Source of the DNA: Euleptes europaea
Lineage: Eukaryota > Chordata > Lepidosauria > Squamata > Sphaerodactylidae
Assembly: GCF_029931775.1 (NCBI RefSeq)
Contig: NC_079321.1
Span: 12,854,501 to 12,918,500, forward strand
Length of the DNA stretch: 64,000 nt
Direction of reading: 5' to 3'
Positions 1 through 9,264 of this stretch are shown here, in pieces; the stretch's first letter is position 1; the number at the start of each line of letters is the position of its first letter. The translations under genes and the position numbers were made by a program. The notes beneath the pieces were generated by a model. That model was not told the DNA's origin. It saw nothing but the letters and a program-made list of their open reading frames with translations, and did no database searches.

Positions 1-435
1 TGTTGGGCCTTGGGGTACCTTCTTTACCTGAGATCAATATTTTCCTTGTGCGCTTGCTTTCTTGACTTAGAAATTTATGTAATATTTTCCTGTGCAGAGT
101 CATCCTCTGGTAGGAGGATCCTGCAACAGATGTTGGGGTTTGCCTTGCTGCTTCCTCGTCTACAAGAGAACGAGAAGGGAAAGGTGGACTGACATTAAAG
201 TTCCTTTCTGCTCAGCATGTGGGAGAGCAGGCAGACCCTCCTCCATTGTCTGTTCTACACATTTGGGTTTGGGTGGGCCACTGATATTTAAAACATGTTA
301 AAAAAGAACCCCCCAGCTGAAAAGCCCTTTTCCCCTTTTGCAGGTCATCTGTCGCGGTTGCGTTTGCCTTTCCAATGCATTGGATTTCCCCCCATTTAAA
401 ATCATACTCAAAAACTGGGAGGGGTCTCCTCACAC

Positions 436-642
436 ATGAACACACATGAAGCTGCCTTCTACTGAAACAGACCCTCGGTCCAACAGTCAGTATTGTCTAA
501 GACCGGCAGCGGCTCTCCAGGGTCTCAGACGGAGGTCTTTCACATCACCTACTTGCCTGGTCCCTTTAACTGGAGATGCTGGTGATTGAACCTGGGACCT
601 TCTGCAAGCCAAGCAGATGCTCTGCCACTGAGCCATGGCCCC
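436..642 (-). repeat. SINE-B, tRNA-derived, minus strand
   Basis: Read on the minus strand it starts with a tRNA-like head (GGCTCAGTGGCAGAGC box A, GGTTCAATC box B) and continues with the body seen in the cleaner copies at 40616 and 52482, ending at the GAAGCTGCCTTC-type terminus. Confidence 0.75.
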
Positions 643-945
643 TCTTCCCTTAATGGGGCGTTAGTTTTGCTTTGCGGGCCTTCTGACTGAAGAGGGTGTA
701 ATGCTTTGCTGCTGCTCGTCTGTATGCTCAACAGAAATCCAGGTTTCCAGTTTGCTTTCTGGCTGATTGCAGCACTACAAAGGGCTTGATTGGGTTTGTT
801 TGTTTTTTAACTTGAAGACTGTTGAATGACAACTGTACCATACCTTGAGAGTACCTGATTGAACTGTACTTTAAGAGATTTCAGCAAAAAATAATAATAA
901 TGTTATGTTAGATCATACCTTACATGTATTATGATTTCCATGCAG

Positions 946-1077
946 GAACTGGAAAGAATTGTGTGGCCACAACAGAAAGCTGTTTCCCAGAATGGCTTGA
1001 AAGCACCAGAATATGAAGTAATAAAAACTAGTTCTGTGTCTGAAAATAAGCCAACCATGGGTTCTTCCAACCTAAAG
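946..1077 (+). CDS. PACT gene exon, coiled-coil to PACT linker
   Basis: Forty-four codons from ELERIVWPQQKAV to GSSNLK. The acceptor is TGCAG before GAACTGG and the donor is AAG|GTATTT. Both ends are phase 0, so the exon reads straight into LQKLYRKYLRAE of the next exon. It precedes the PACT core, as the equivalent part of pericentrin and AKAP9 does. Confidence 0.82.
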
Positions 1078-4000
1078 GTATTTTTTTTTCTGAGTGTCAT
1101 TTGTACACTGAAACCTTTTTTCTCATTGGTAGCAACGATAGGTTATGGAACATAATTTGACTGTCATATGAATGCCAGGATTTGGAGTATCAGGAGTAGG
1201 AAAAAGAATTGTATCTGGGTCTGAAGACTCCTTGCTATCTCATAGGTGCTTTCTGTAGTACTTTCAATATTGCTTTTTCCTCATTGCCTCAGTATCTTCC
1301 TACACAGTCTTTTCTGCTGGTACCCCATGTATCTGAACCAAAAGTACTTCCTTGCCTTCCTGATTACTGAAATGTAGAGCTCGCACTCTCAAATTAAAAA
1401 TCTTAATTGAGTAACTGTCAGTTTACTTGATTAGTCTGATAGTTTGCATAAATTGGCATCTACTTAAAATTAAGATTTCTAATGAAAATTTTCTTTAGTT
1501 GAGGAAACTTCCTTTGTGTTGCAATAGAACATTTCTGATATTACCCCTGGCAGGCAAAGATCATCCACAGCAGAAACTGAATTATCATTTATAAACCATA
1601 ACTATAAAGCTTAAAATGTAGGTGTAGTTCTAAATACTGATGTAAGATGTGATTCACTTCCTTGAAGAAACTCACATTGGCTTTAATGGGATTTGATACC
1701 ATCCATATTAAAAATAGTTGGCATTCAAATATTGAAGGTTCATTTACAAAGTATTTGCTGCTCTGACTTCTTAATATGGTATTGTGGAATTTTCTGGGCA
1801 AGTGGAAAATACTTTAGGACTAGGGAGCATCTGAATACTGAGCATTGAATCACACTCTGAACATGTGCATCTTGCAATGCCAGTTTTTAGTGGCATAGTG
1901 TCCCACAAACTGCAGTCAGAGCAAAAGAGGTGAGAAATAGGGCTGTTGAAAAAAAATTCGGTAAAGTTCGGCTTCGGCAAAATTCGGCCCTTTTAATTTC
2001 GGGCCGTGCCGAAGTCCGAACTCCCCCGCTTTGGATCCCCGAAATTCGGCAGGAGATCTGGAGTTCGGGGAAAAATTCGGCCAGGTCTTTGAAGTGCTGG
2101 GCGCCGCCTGGGCAGGCGGCGCCCACCACTTCAAAGAGTCAGGAAGGGGGCGGGGGTCTTTAAAGAGCCCCCCCGTGGGCCTTCACGGGACTTCCCTGAA
2201 GGCGCACGGGGGGCTCTTTAAACAGATCTGCGCCTTCCAACTGGAAGGCGTAGATCTGTTTAAAGGGCCCCCCGCGTGCCTTCAGGGAAGCCCGTGAAGG
2301 CGCGGGGGGGCAGAGGGGTTTAAAGACCCCTGCCCCTCTTCCCGGGACTCCCAGGACTCCCGGGAAGAGGGGGAGTGGGTTGTCAAGCCCCTCTGTGCTG
2401 TCTGCCCGGGACTCCCGGGAAGAGGGGCGGTGGGTTGTCAAGCCCCTCTGCGCTGTCTGTGCAGGCAGGGCCGAGGGGTTTAAAGACCCCCCTCGCCCTT
2501 CTTCCCGGGAGTCCCGGGAAGAGGAGCGGTGGGTTGTCAAGCACCTCTGCGCTGTCTGGCCGGGACTTCCGGGAAGAGGGGCGGTGGGTTGTCAAGCACC
2601 TCTGCGCTGTCTGCGCAGGCAGGGCAGAGGGGTTTAAAGACCCCCCACACACCTCTTCCCGGGACTCCCGGGAAAAGGGGGGATGGGTTGTCAAGCCCCT
2701 CTGCGCTGTCTGTGCAGGCAGGGCAGAGGGGTTTAAAGACCCCCCCCCGCCCTTCTTCCCAGGAGTCCCGGGAAGAGGAGCGGTGGGTTGTCAAGCACCT
2801 CTGCGCTGTCTGGCCGGGACTCCCAGGAAGAGGGGCAGGGGGTCTTTAAACCCCTCTGCGCTGCCTGCGCAGGCAGCGCCGAGGGGCTTGACAACCCATC
2901 CCCCCTTTTCCCGGGAGTCCCGGGAAGAGGGGCGGGCGGTCCCTGGGAGTCCCGGGAAGAGGGGGATGGGTTGTCAAGCCCCTCTGCGCTGTTTGCGCAG
3001 GCAGTGCAGAGGGGTTTAAAGACCCCCGCCCCTCTGCTGCTGCCCCAAACCCCGAATTTGCCGAATTTATTCCCGAACACCCTGAACTCGCTGAATTTGG
3101 CTCCCTGTTTTCCCGCATTTTTTGAGTTCGGTTCGTCCCGAACTAAAAACCACTGAATCGGGAAATGCGGCTGTTTTTCGGTTGGGACGAACCGAATCGA
3201 CAGCCCTAATGAGAAACACTAATTTTTTGAATTAATGGCAGGCTGTCTTTATGACTTCTTATTTATTTTGAATGTGGTTACCAGAGATGCCCCCCATCTA
3301 TCTTTCTTGTACCTGCAATGGAGCCTTTCCAAGCCACGGAGAATGGGGAATCTAGGGCAAGTTTAATGCCCAGTTAATCAAGGCCACTATTTCAGAGAGT
3401 TTTTATCAGCCTACTCTATTACTGCCACCTTACAGAAATGTATATGCAGTTTTCTGTTGATTACATGAGATGTAAAAATCTGGAAGCCCTTCCTGTTTGT
3501 TCCTTCTTGACATTCAGAGTGTGAAAAGGGGGTTAGTAATTGGGTTAATTGGGTTAAAGAATGAAAAGAGGTGGGACAGCTATGCTTGGAAAAAATAATT
3601 GCACAAGGGATGAGCTTCTGTGTAGTGTTGCAATTCAAAAAATAAAAACAAAATGACTTCCATAAACTGCTAACAAGCTGTATACTGACAAAACGTTTCA
3701 GTAAATTGTTTTTATGACTAACTTTAATCCCCCATAAGCGAAATTCTGGCTTTTTTCTCTGGTTGTTTCAGCTGCAGAAGTTATATAGGAAATATTTGCG
3801 AGCTGAAAGCTTTAGGAAAGCTCTCATTTATCAGAAAAAATACCTTCTGCTGCTTCTGGGTGGATTCCAAGAATGTGAGCAAGCAACGCTGTCCCTAATA
3901 GCACGCATGGGCATCTATCCATCCCCTCCGGATCTTCGTGTTTCTGAATCACGGAGCCGTTCTTTTACGAAGTTCAGATCTGCCGTTAGAGTGGTCATTG

Positions 4001-7000
4001 CAATATCAAGGTAAATATCCTTCTGGTACTATATCACTATCAACAAATTATTTCCTGTTGTTAAATTTCACAATAATTATTGATCTCTTTGTGTTTGTTC
4101 TTTCTAAGGAAGGATTTAAAAATTCTATAAATCTTATTGAACCAACAGGGTTGAAATGTTCAATGAAGCTCCAAACTGTATTTGTTTTGTTTTATTATCC
4201 CATGCTGTCTTAAAGGGACTCGCAGTGACAACATGATCCTTGGACATACAAGATAAAATTTTTGGGCTGCACTTCTAAAAACACGCCAGATACTCAGTTC
4301 ACTGCAGCAATTCATGCTATTTATTTTACAGCATTTATAATCTCCCTTTCTCAGAAAGACTCACAGTGGATGTCTATGTTGCATATTAATTTGACTCTCT
4401 CTTCTCCCCACCAGGTTAAAGTTTCTGGTGAAAAAATGGCATAAAGTAAGTAGGAAAGAGACAGCGTCGGAAACCCTTTCACATAGGACGGGACACAGAT
4501 CACGTAAGTATTTCTTCTGAGTGTGGAATTCTGGGGGTTTGTTTGGTAATTTTTCTCTAGACATATGAGAACCGATTGAATAGTGAAGTCATGAGAGATA
4601 TACTTGTTTCTGTTATCCTTTTACTCCTAGATAAATAGTATATAAGATTTTACTGTACAGCATAGGGCCAAAATGCCTAATTATTAAGAAAAAAAGACAT
4701 TAGACACTGAAATCTAGAAAACAGTAGTGTTCATGGGGATGCTGGTGCAGAAATCAGGGTATTGAAAGCAATCAGGGAGTGCTTGGCTTAAGCCACTTGT
4801 CAGTTCAGGGCATTTAGTATGGAGTTGTCTCGGAAGGAATGTCAGGTCTACAGGCATTTAATGTTAAATGCCTGATATTTATCTTTATAACAATTCTTTC
4901 CATTTGTGCTTCAGCGTTACCTGTAGATCAAAGGGTGTAAGACAGTTGGAATGACTTTGTTCCTCTAATTGTATTACTTCAATTCTTGTAAGTATTAGTT
5001 TGGCTATAGGAAAGGAGCAAGGCCAACAAATGAGTATTACAGACAAAACCCTTAGGTATACGTCGGTTAGTTAATTAGGCTTTTTTCATAGTTAAATGGC
5101 TATTCTGACCAACATCTTTTCGAGCATTTTTATTTGCTTTTAGTCAGGGCCTGCCTCTGCAGCATTGGGTTCTGGCCCCTGTGTACTCTCCATTGTCTCT
5201 TACTCAAGGAGAGCCCTTGCTCTTGCCCTCAGTCCGTTGGGGAGAAAATAAAAGGGGGGGGAGCTTTGTAGCTTCCTTCTAGCCCCAAGCCTCTCCACAA
5301 GCTGCCAGAGGAGTTCTGGCCCATCCTCCTTGGCTCAAGGGTAGGCATTCTTTTAAGGCTGTGCCTGGGGGCACAAGGACCCTGGAGCCTTGCATCCGCC
5401 CCCGTGAGAACCCAGGGGTGGCTAGGGTTTGATAAATGGCTCAGGCCGCATCCTCAGCATCAGAGCCTGTCTGCCTGCGTTTCCCACCTTCTTCCACATC
5501 CTTTGCTCTGCCTGAGGGCAGCTCCCTGGAGCAGCACAGCTCCTCCTTGCCCCCAAGCTGCTGGGTCTGGTGCATGGCAGCCTTCCAAGGAGCCGCGGTG
5601 CACGCAAGGGCTGGTGCTAGTGGTGGCATGAGTGTGGTTCCTCGTTGGTGGGGGAGGCAGGGCCTTGCTCCTTGTAGCCTCCGTCCTGTCAGGAACCGTT
5701 TGTTGCCTAGAAGTCAGGACGGGTTGGTGGGTAGCTCCTTCACCACTGTACACTGTTCTACACCAAAAAGTGTTCATAAATGTGAATGTGATTGAAATTA
5801 ACTAGGAACCTAAACTATGTGTTCTATCTAAGCAGTAACAGTGAAAAATTATTTCTTAGGAAAATGAGAAGACTGTAACAGCTCTGTTGATACTTAAGAA
5901 GCACCAGATTAGTGTTTTGTAACGAATAGGCTGTTAAATCGCCATCTATTTCTGTTGCAGGTTTATGGCATGAAGATTGGCCCACATATTAAACATTGTT
6001 TTACTTTGCTTTATTCATATTTAGACATGCTTATTTAGACATGCACATTATTCCCTACATAACAGAACACTCAGTTACTGACCACATTTTTTGATTCAAA
6101 TATAAATGAAAAAAGCAAAATGTTACTCATTCAATCCAGATCCCAGAGGCATAACAGAGGCACTCAAGCAATCACAGCCTTTCTCGGACATTGATGCGGG
6201 GTCTCCTGCAACTCGAGAAACTGGATGCAGCAACAGAAACAGCCTCATGAGGCTTGGGAACCACTCACCTAGATCGCCACCTCAAATGAATGTCCGGTTA
6301 GTTTAGATTTTGTTCTGTTTCTTTCATCCGCACAGTTTTCCTAAAGCATATATCAGTCTAAGTCTAAAGCATACATTACTCTAAATAAAACATGGGTTTT
6401 CAATTTGAATGGTCTGTGGACATCAGAAAAGCCCTGCTGGGATCAGCCCAAAGGTCCATGTAGTCCATGTGGCCGACCAGCTGTTCCCTGCTACTAAAGG
6501 TAAAGGTCCCCTGTGCAAGCACTGGGTCATTCCTGACCCATGGGGTGACGTCGCATCCCAACATTTACTAGGCAGACTATGTTTACGGCGTGGTTTGTCA
6601 GTGCCTTCCCCAGTCATCTTCCCTTTACCCCCAGCAAGCCGGGTACTCATTTTACCGACCTCGGAAAGAATGAAGGCTGAGTCAACCTTGAGCCGGCTTC
6701 CTGAAACCAGCTTCCATCGGGATCGAACTCAGGTTGTGAGCAGAGCTTGGACTGCAGTACTGCAGCTTACCACTCTGCGCCACGGGGCTCCTAGCAGGGA
6801 ATAAATGTCTTCCCCTGCTATTGCCTGACTCACTCCTTCACAACTGGTATTCAGTTATGTGTCACCTGTGGACTGAACAATTCCATTTAGCCATCAGGTC
6901 TAACGGGTACTGACAGACCTACTGTCTGTGAATCTGCTAATTCTTTTTTAAAGGTACTGGCTCTCACTGTATCCTGTGGTGCTAAATTCTATAAGTTAAG

Positions 7001-7267
7001 CATGTGTTAACAAGAGTCACTGAAAAAGACAATCATGCTAGGAAACGTCGAGGGCAACAGGAAAAGAGGAAGACCCAACAAGAGATGGATTGACTCAGTA
7101 AAGGAAGCCACAGCCCTCAATTTGCAAGATCTGAGCAAGGCTGTCAAATATAGGACATTTTGGAGGACATTGATTCATAGGGTCGCCATGAGTCGGAAGC
7201 GACTTGACGGCACTTAACACACACACAAGCATGTGTTGAGAGAAGAAGCACTTCTCTCTATCCAGAA

Positions 7268-7303
<36 letters not shown>

Positions 7304-8173
7304 GTGCCATTAAGTCACAGCCGATTTATGGTGAACCCTGTAGGGTTTCCAATGCAAGAGACATTTGGAGGTGGTTTGCCATTGCCTGCCTTTGTGTGGG
7401 CTGAGAGAGTTCTGAGAGAACTGTGACTGGCCCAGGGTCACTCAGCAGGCCTCATGTTGCGGTAGTGGAGAATTGAACCCGGTTCTCCAGATCTGAGTCT
7501 GATGTTCTTAACCACTGTACCACACTGGCTCCTGTTCAGAATCTACTGTCAGTCAACTACAGAGATCAAATATGGTAGAGGAAGAAAAAGCCTCTCTCCC
7601 GTTTGTCCACACCATGAATAATTGTATAAAGATTTTCCCCTTTTTAGTCATCTCTGTTTTAAACTAGAAAGGCCTTAAGCCTGTGGTTGCATACTGGCTA
7701 CTCACTTTAGAGAAGAGCACCCGTTAACCCTGTATCCAGTTTGGGAGGGGTTGTGGAAGAAGAAGAGTCAGGCAACCATTTCCTGCTTTGGGTGGGATGG
7801 GAGGGGATGGAAGCAGGGCTTGTACTAAGTGAAAAAGTATAAAACTTGTGCCTGTGTTAGAGCCTTTTCAAAATACTTATAAGTATTACTGGTTATATCT
7901 CACTTGCTGTAAATTGGCCATTTGCGCAGTTTTGGAAATCATAGTTTAGATTATAGCAGTATCTTAAAACGTTATTCTTCTTACTCCTGTTCAGTGTTCC
8001 GGGCTAATTTTGCTTACTTGAACACTGGAATTGTGTTGATTTGTTTATTTTTATATGATGCAGGTTCACTGGCTCTTCTTCTCAAGCTTCATGTAAAGAT
8101 CCTGAACATTCATTAGCTGACTACATTACTTATTTGGAGTCCATTCAGGAAAGGCTAGGAATGATCATGCCAG
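946..8173 (+). CDS. PACT-domain centrosomal protein (pericentrin/AKAP9 family), 3' coding exons
   Basis: Five exons join in frame and encode the C-terminus of a PACT-domain protein, the module that anchors pericentrin and AKAP9 at the centrosome through calmodulin binding. Key strings are KYLRAESFRKALIYQKKYL, LLLLGGFQECEQATLSLIAR, FRSAVRVVIAISRLKFLVKK and, at the end, DYITYLESIQERLG. Intron phases agree at every junction: 1077/3772 phase 0, 4010/4415 phase 2 (Arg), 4503/6140 phase 1 (His), 6296/8064 phase 2 (Arg). The upstream coiled-coil exons lie outside the window. Compared from memory, the residues are a mixture: ARMG, AISR.KFLV, WHKV and DYIT.LE resemble pericentrin, while VVIA, KFLVKKW and DPEHSL resemble AKAP9. 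The call of the PACT family is firm; which paralogue is not. The last five residues depend on an unproven terminal exon. Confidence 0.9.
1938..3208. mobile_element. hAT-like non-autonomous element built of consecutive palindromes
   Basis: The ends are inverted (TAGGGCTGT / ACAGCCCTA) and flanked by 8-bp direct repeats, GTGAGAAA at 1930-1937 and ATGAGAAA at 3209-3216 (7 of 8 identical), the hAT signature. The outer parts are rich in TTCGG/CCGAA. The interior is a chain of hairpins: one at about 2084-2138, one at 2154-2222, one at 2216-2264, then an array of roughly 110-130-bp units to about 3030. Those units contain the palindromes TTCCCGGGAGTCCCGGGAA-type and GCCTGCGCAGGC, alternating with TTTAAA blocks. 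Long Pro/Gly-rich reading frames across it are by-products of the GC-rich repeats. No transposase is present. Confidence 0.75.
3772..4010 (+). CDS. PACT gene exon, PACT core
   Basis: Seventy-nine codons plus two bases. It holds the conserved PACT core: LQKLYRKYLRAESFRKALI, then YQKKYLLLLLGGFQECEQA, then SFTKFRSAVRVVIAIS. The acceptor is TTTCAG|CTG and the donor CAAG|GTAAAT. The hydrophobic YLLLLLGGF run and the basic FTKFRSAVRV segment are family hallmarks. Confidence 0.93.
4415..4503 (+). CDS. PACT gene exon, end of PACT core
   Basis: Begins by completing an Arg codon, then LKFLVKKWHKVSRKETASE, and ends SHRTGHRS with one extra base. The basic amphipathic stretch is the calmodulin-binding part of PACT. 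The acceptor follows a pyrimidine tract (CTCCCCACCAG) and the donor is CAC|GTAAGT. Confidence 0.9.
6140..6296 (+). CDS. PACT gene exon, Ser/Pro-rich linker
   Basis: Encodes (H)PRGITEALKQSQPFSDIDAG and continues through a Ser/Pro/Arg-rich stretch to SPPQMNV plus two bases. The frame is fixed by both neighbours: a single C from the previous exon makes CAT, and CG plus the next G makes CGG. Low-complexity linkers between PACT and the tail are usual in the family. The donor CG|GTTAGT is weaker than the others. Confidence 0.75.
6424..6998. repeat. Old dispersed repeat split by a SINE-C
   Basis: The halves 6424-6494 (GCCCAAAGGTCCATGTAGTC...) and 6792-6998 (GCAGGGAATAAATG... CCATTTAGCCATCA...) look like one dispersed reptile repeat interrupted by the SINE at 6495-6791. 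A diverged relative lies at 55340-55550. Its family is not certain; a LINE 3' region is likely. Confidence 0.45.
6495..6791 (-). repeat. SINE-C, tRNA-derived, minus strand
   Basis: On the minus strand it opens GGAGCCCCGTGGCGCAGAG and has the B-box-like GAGTTCGATCCC, then the family body (AAGGTTGACTCAG, CCGGCTTGCTGGGGG) and the end GGGGACCTTTACCTTT. It matches the copies at 22724-23017 and 43560-43815. Confidence 0.85.
7022..7225 (+). mobile_element. BovB (RTE clade) LINE, 3' end
   Basis: Translates to the C-terminus of an RTE/BovB reverse transcriptase (KRGRPNKRWIDSVKEATALN, then FWRTLIHRVAMSRKRL) and ends in the BovB tail GGTCGCCATGAGTCGGAAGC...CTTGACGGCACTT followed by (AC)n. Strongly 5' truncated. 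The tail is the same module that closes the Sauria-like and 5S-derived SINEs here. Confidence 0.88.
7264..7531 (-). repeat. tRNA-headed SINE with BovB tail (Sauria-like)
   Basis: Minus strand: the tRNA-like head (AGCCAGTGTGGTACAGTGGT, AACCGGGTTCAATTC) is joined to a BovB-type tail (GGGTTCACCATAAATCGGC... TTAATGGCACTTTAC) ending in a (GT)n run at 7268-7302 of about 17 units. Confidence 0.8.
8064..8173 (+). CDS. PACT gene exon, C-terminal helix
   Basis: Encodes FTGSSSQASCKDPEHSLADY followed by ITYLESIQERLGMIMP plus one base. The DPEHSL..YI..LE.IQ.RLG helix is conserved at the extreme C-terminus of pericentrin and AKAP9. The donor is CCAG|GTAATA. Reading on without splicing adds only GNIPTF before a stop, so a retained-intron end is also possible. 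Confidence 0.88.
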
Positions 8174-8822
8174 GTAATATACCTACATTCTGAAGCTGGC
8201 ATTTGACTTTTTTGTTTTAAATCATCTTGCTGTCCTGTATGAATGCAAAGTCTGTTTCCACTCAGTCTCTGAATTTCTTTCCGTCTGTTTATGGGTCATC
8301 AAAGACATGAATTGAGATAGCCTATAATATTTTATAAAAGAGAAAATATGAGTTGTTACAACATTAGCAGCACAGTCTTAAGCAGAATGAAACCCTTCCA
8401 AAGCCATTGACTTCAAAAGACTTGGAGATAGTGTTAGTATGTTAAAGACTGCATTGTGAATGTGCTTAAATTTAACGCTCTGTATATTAGACTTTTTTAA
8501 ATAGTCTGCGGAGATTAGAAATTTGCTTTATTGTCAGTTTGAAGAGGTAACGTAGGTAAAAGAAGCAGAATCTTCCTATTGTTTGCATTTTATTCCCAAC
8601 TTCCAAATGTAACTTTTTACTGAGCTGGACTAAATTTATTCACAAGCCAGCTTCGTGAAAGAACCAGCAGAGAATATACATGACATTTCCTTAGAGTGGA
8701 ATGATTTAAATCAATTCACGCTGTGTAGGAATGGCAAAACAGGAAACTTGATTTAAATCATTAATTTAAGTTGGGCCTTTCTTCTTGGTGCAATTTAGAA
8801 GCATGATTTGGGCACAGTGTCC

Positions 8823-8880
8823 AAGCGCATTTCAGTAACCCGCATGGTTCGATCCAATTCGGGTTACTGAAATGCGCTTA
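8823..8880. repeat. Short perfect hairpin
   Basis: Two arms of about 20 bases (AAGCGCATTTCAGTAACCCG and its reverse complement) enclose an 18-base loop. Flanks show no clear duplication. It is probably the leftover ends of a MITE. Confidence 0.55.
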
Positions 8881-8904
8881 AGGTCGGACTGCTGTTAAAA
8901 AGCA

Positions 8905-9180
8905 TTGAGAAACTTTAGTTGGTCCACCATTCAGCAGCCAGGATATTATCAGGGGTGAGCTACAGGGATCATATCACTCTGGTGCTGAAAAAGCTATGCT
9001 GGAAGCCCGTTTGTTCTTGGGCACAATTCCGAGTGCTTCTGCTTTTAAGGCCCTGCATGGCTTGGGACCAGGGTACTGGAAGGAGGACTGCCTTCTCCCA
9101 TACTTTCCAGCCCACCCGTTAAGATCTTCTCAAAACTGGCTGTCTGTGCCCCCACCTGCAGAGGTGAGGCAGATGGTGAC
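8905..9180 (+). mobile_element. LINE fragment, L2/CR1-type C-terminus
   Basis: In the + frame it encodes VHHSAARILSGVSYRDHITL followed by KLCWKPV, which matches the HI.P.L..LHWLPV region near the end of L2/CR1-group reverse transcriptases, then a KALHGLGPGY-like string in another frame. It is old and frameshifted. The DIRS element begins about 90 bases downstream. Confidence 0.6.
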
Positions 9181-9264
9181 CAGAGACAGTACAAGTCAAA
9201 AATATTGGCTCTGTTGTGCTAGAAGACTTGATACGTTTTTTTTTAAGCAAGCTTTAATGCAATA

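Noticed and set aside
10-192. Possible upstream exon of the PACT gene (SSSGRRILQQML...)
   Set aside because: The donor and acceptor do not frame a plausible exon and the translation has no coiled-coil or PACT similarity.
2031-3156. Pro/Gly-rich ORFs up to 214 codons
   Set aside because: They read through the palindromic array of the hAT-like element on both strands; no conserved protein features.
6409-6804. 131-codon ORF
   Set aside because: It lies on the reverse of a SINE-C and an older dispersed repeat.
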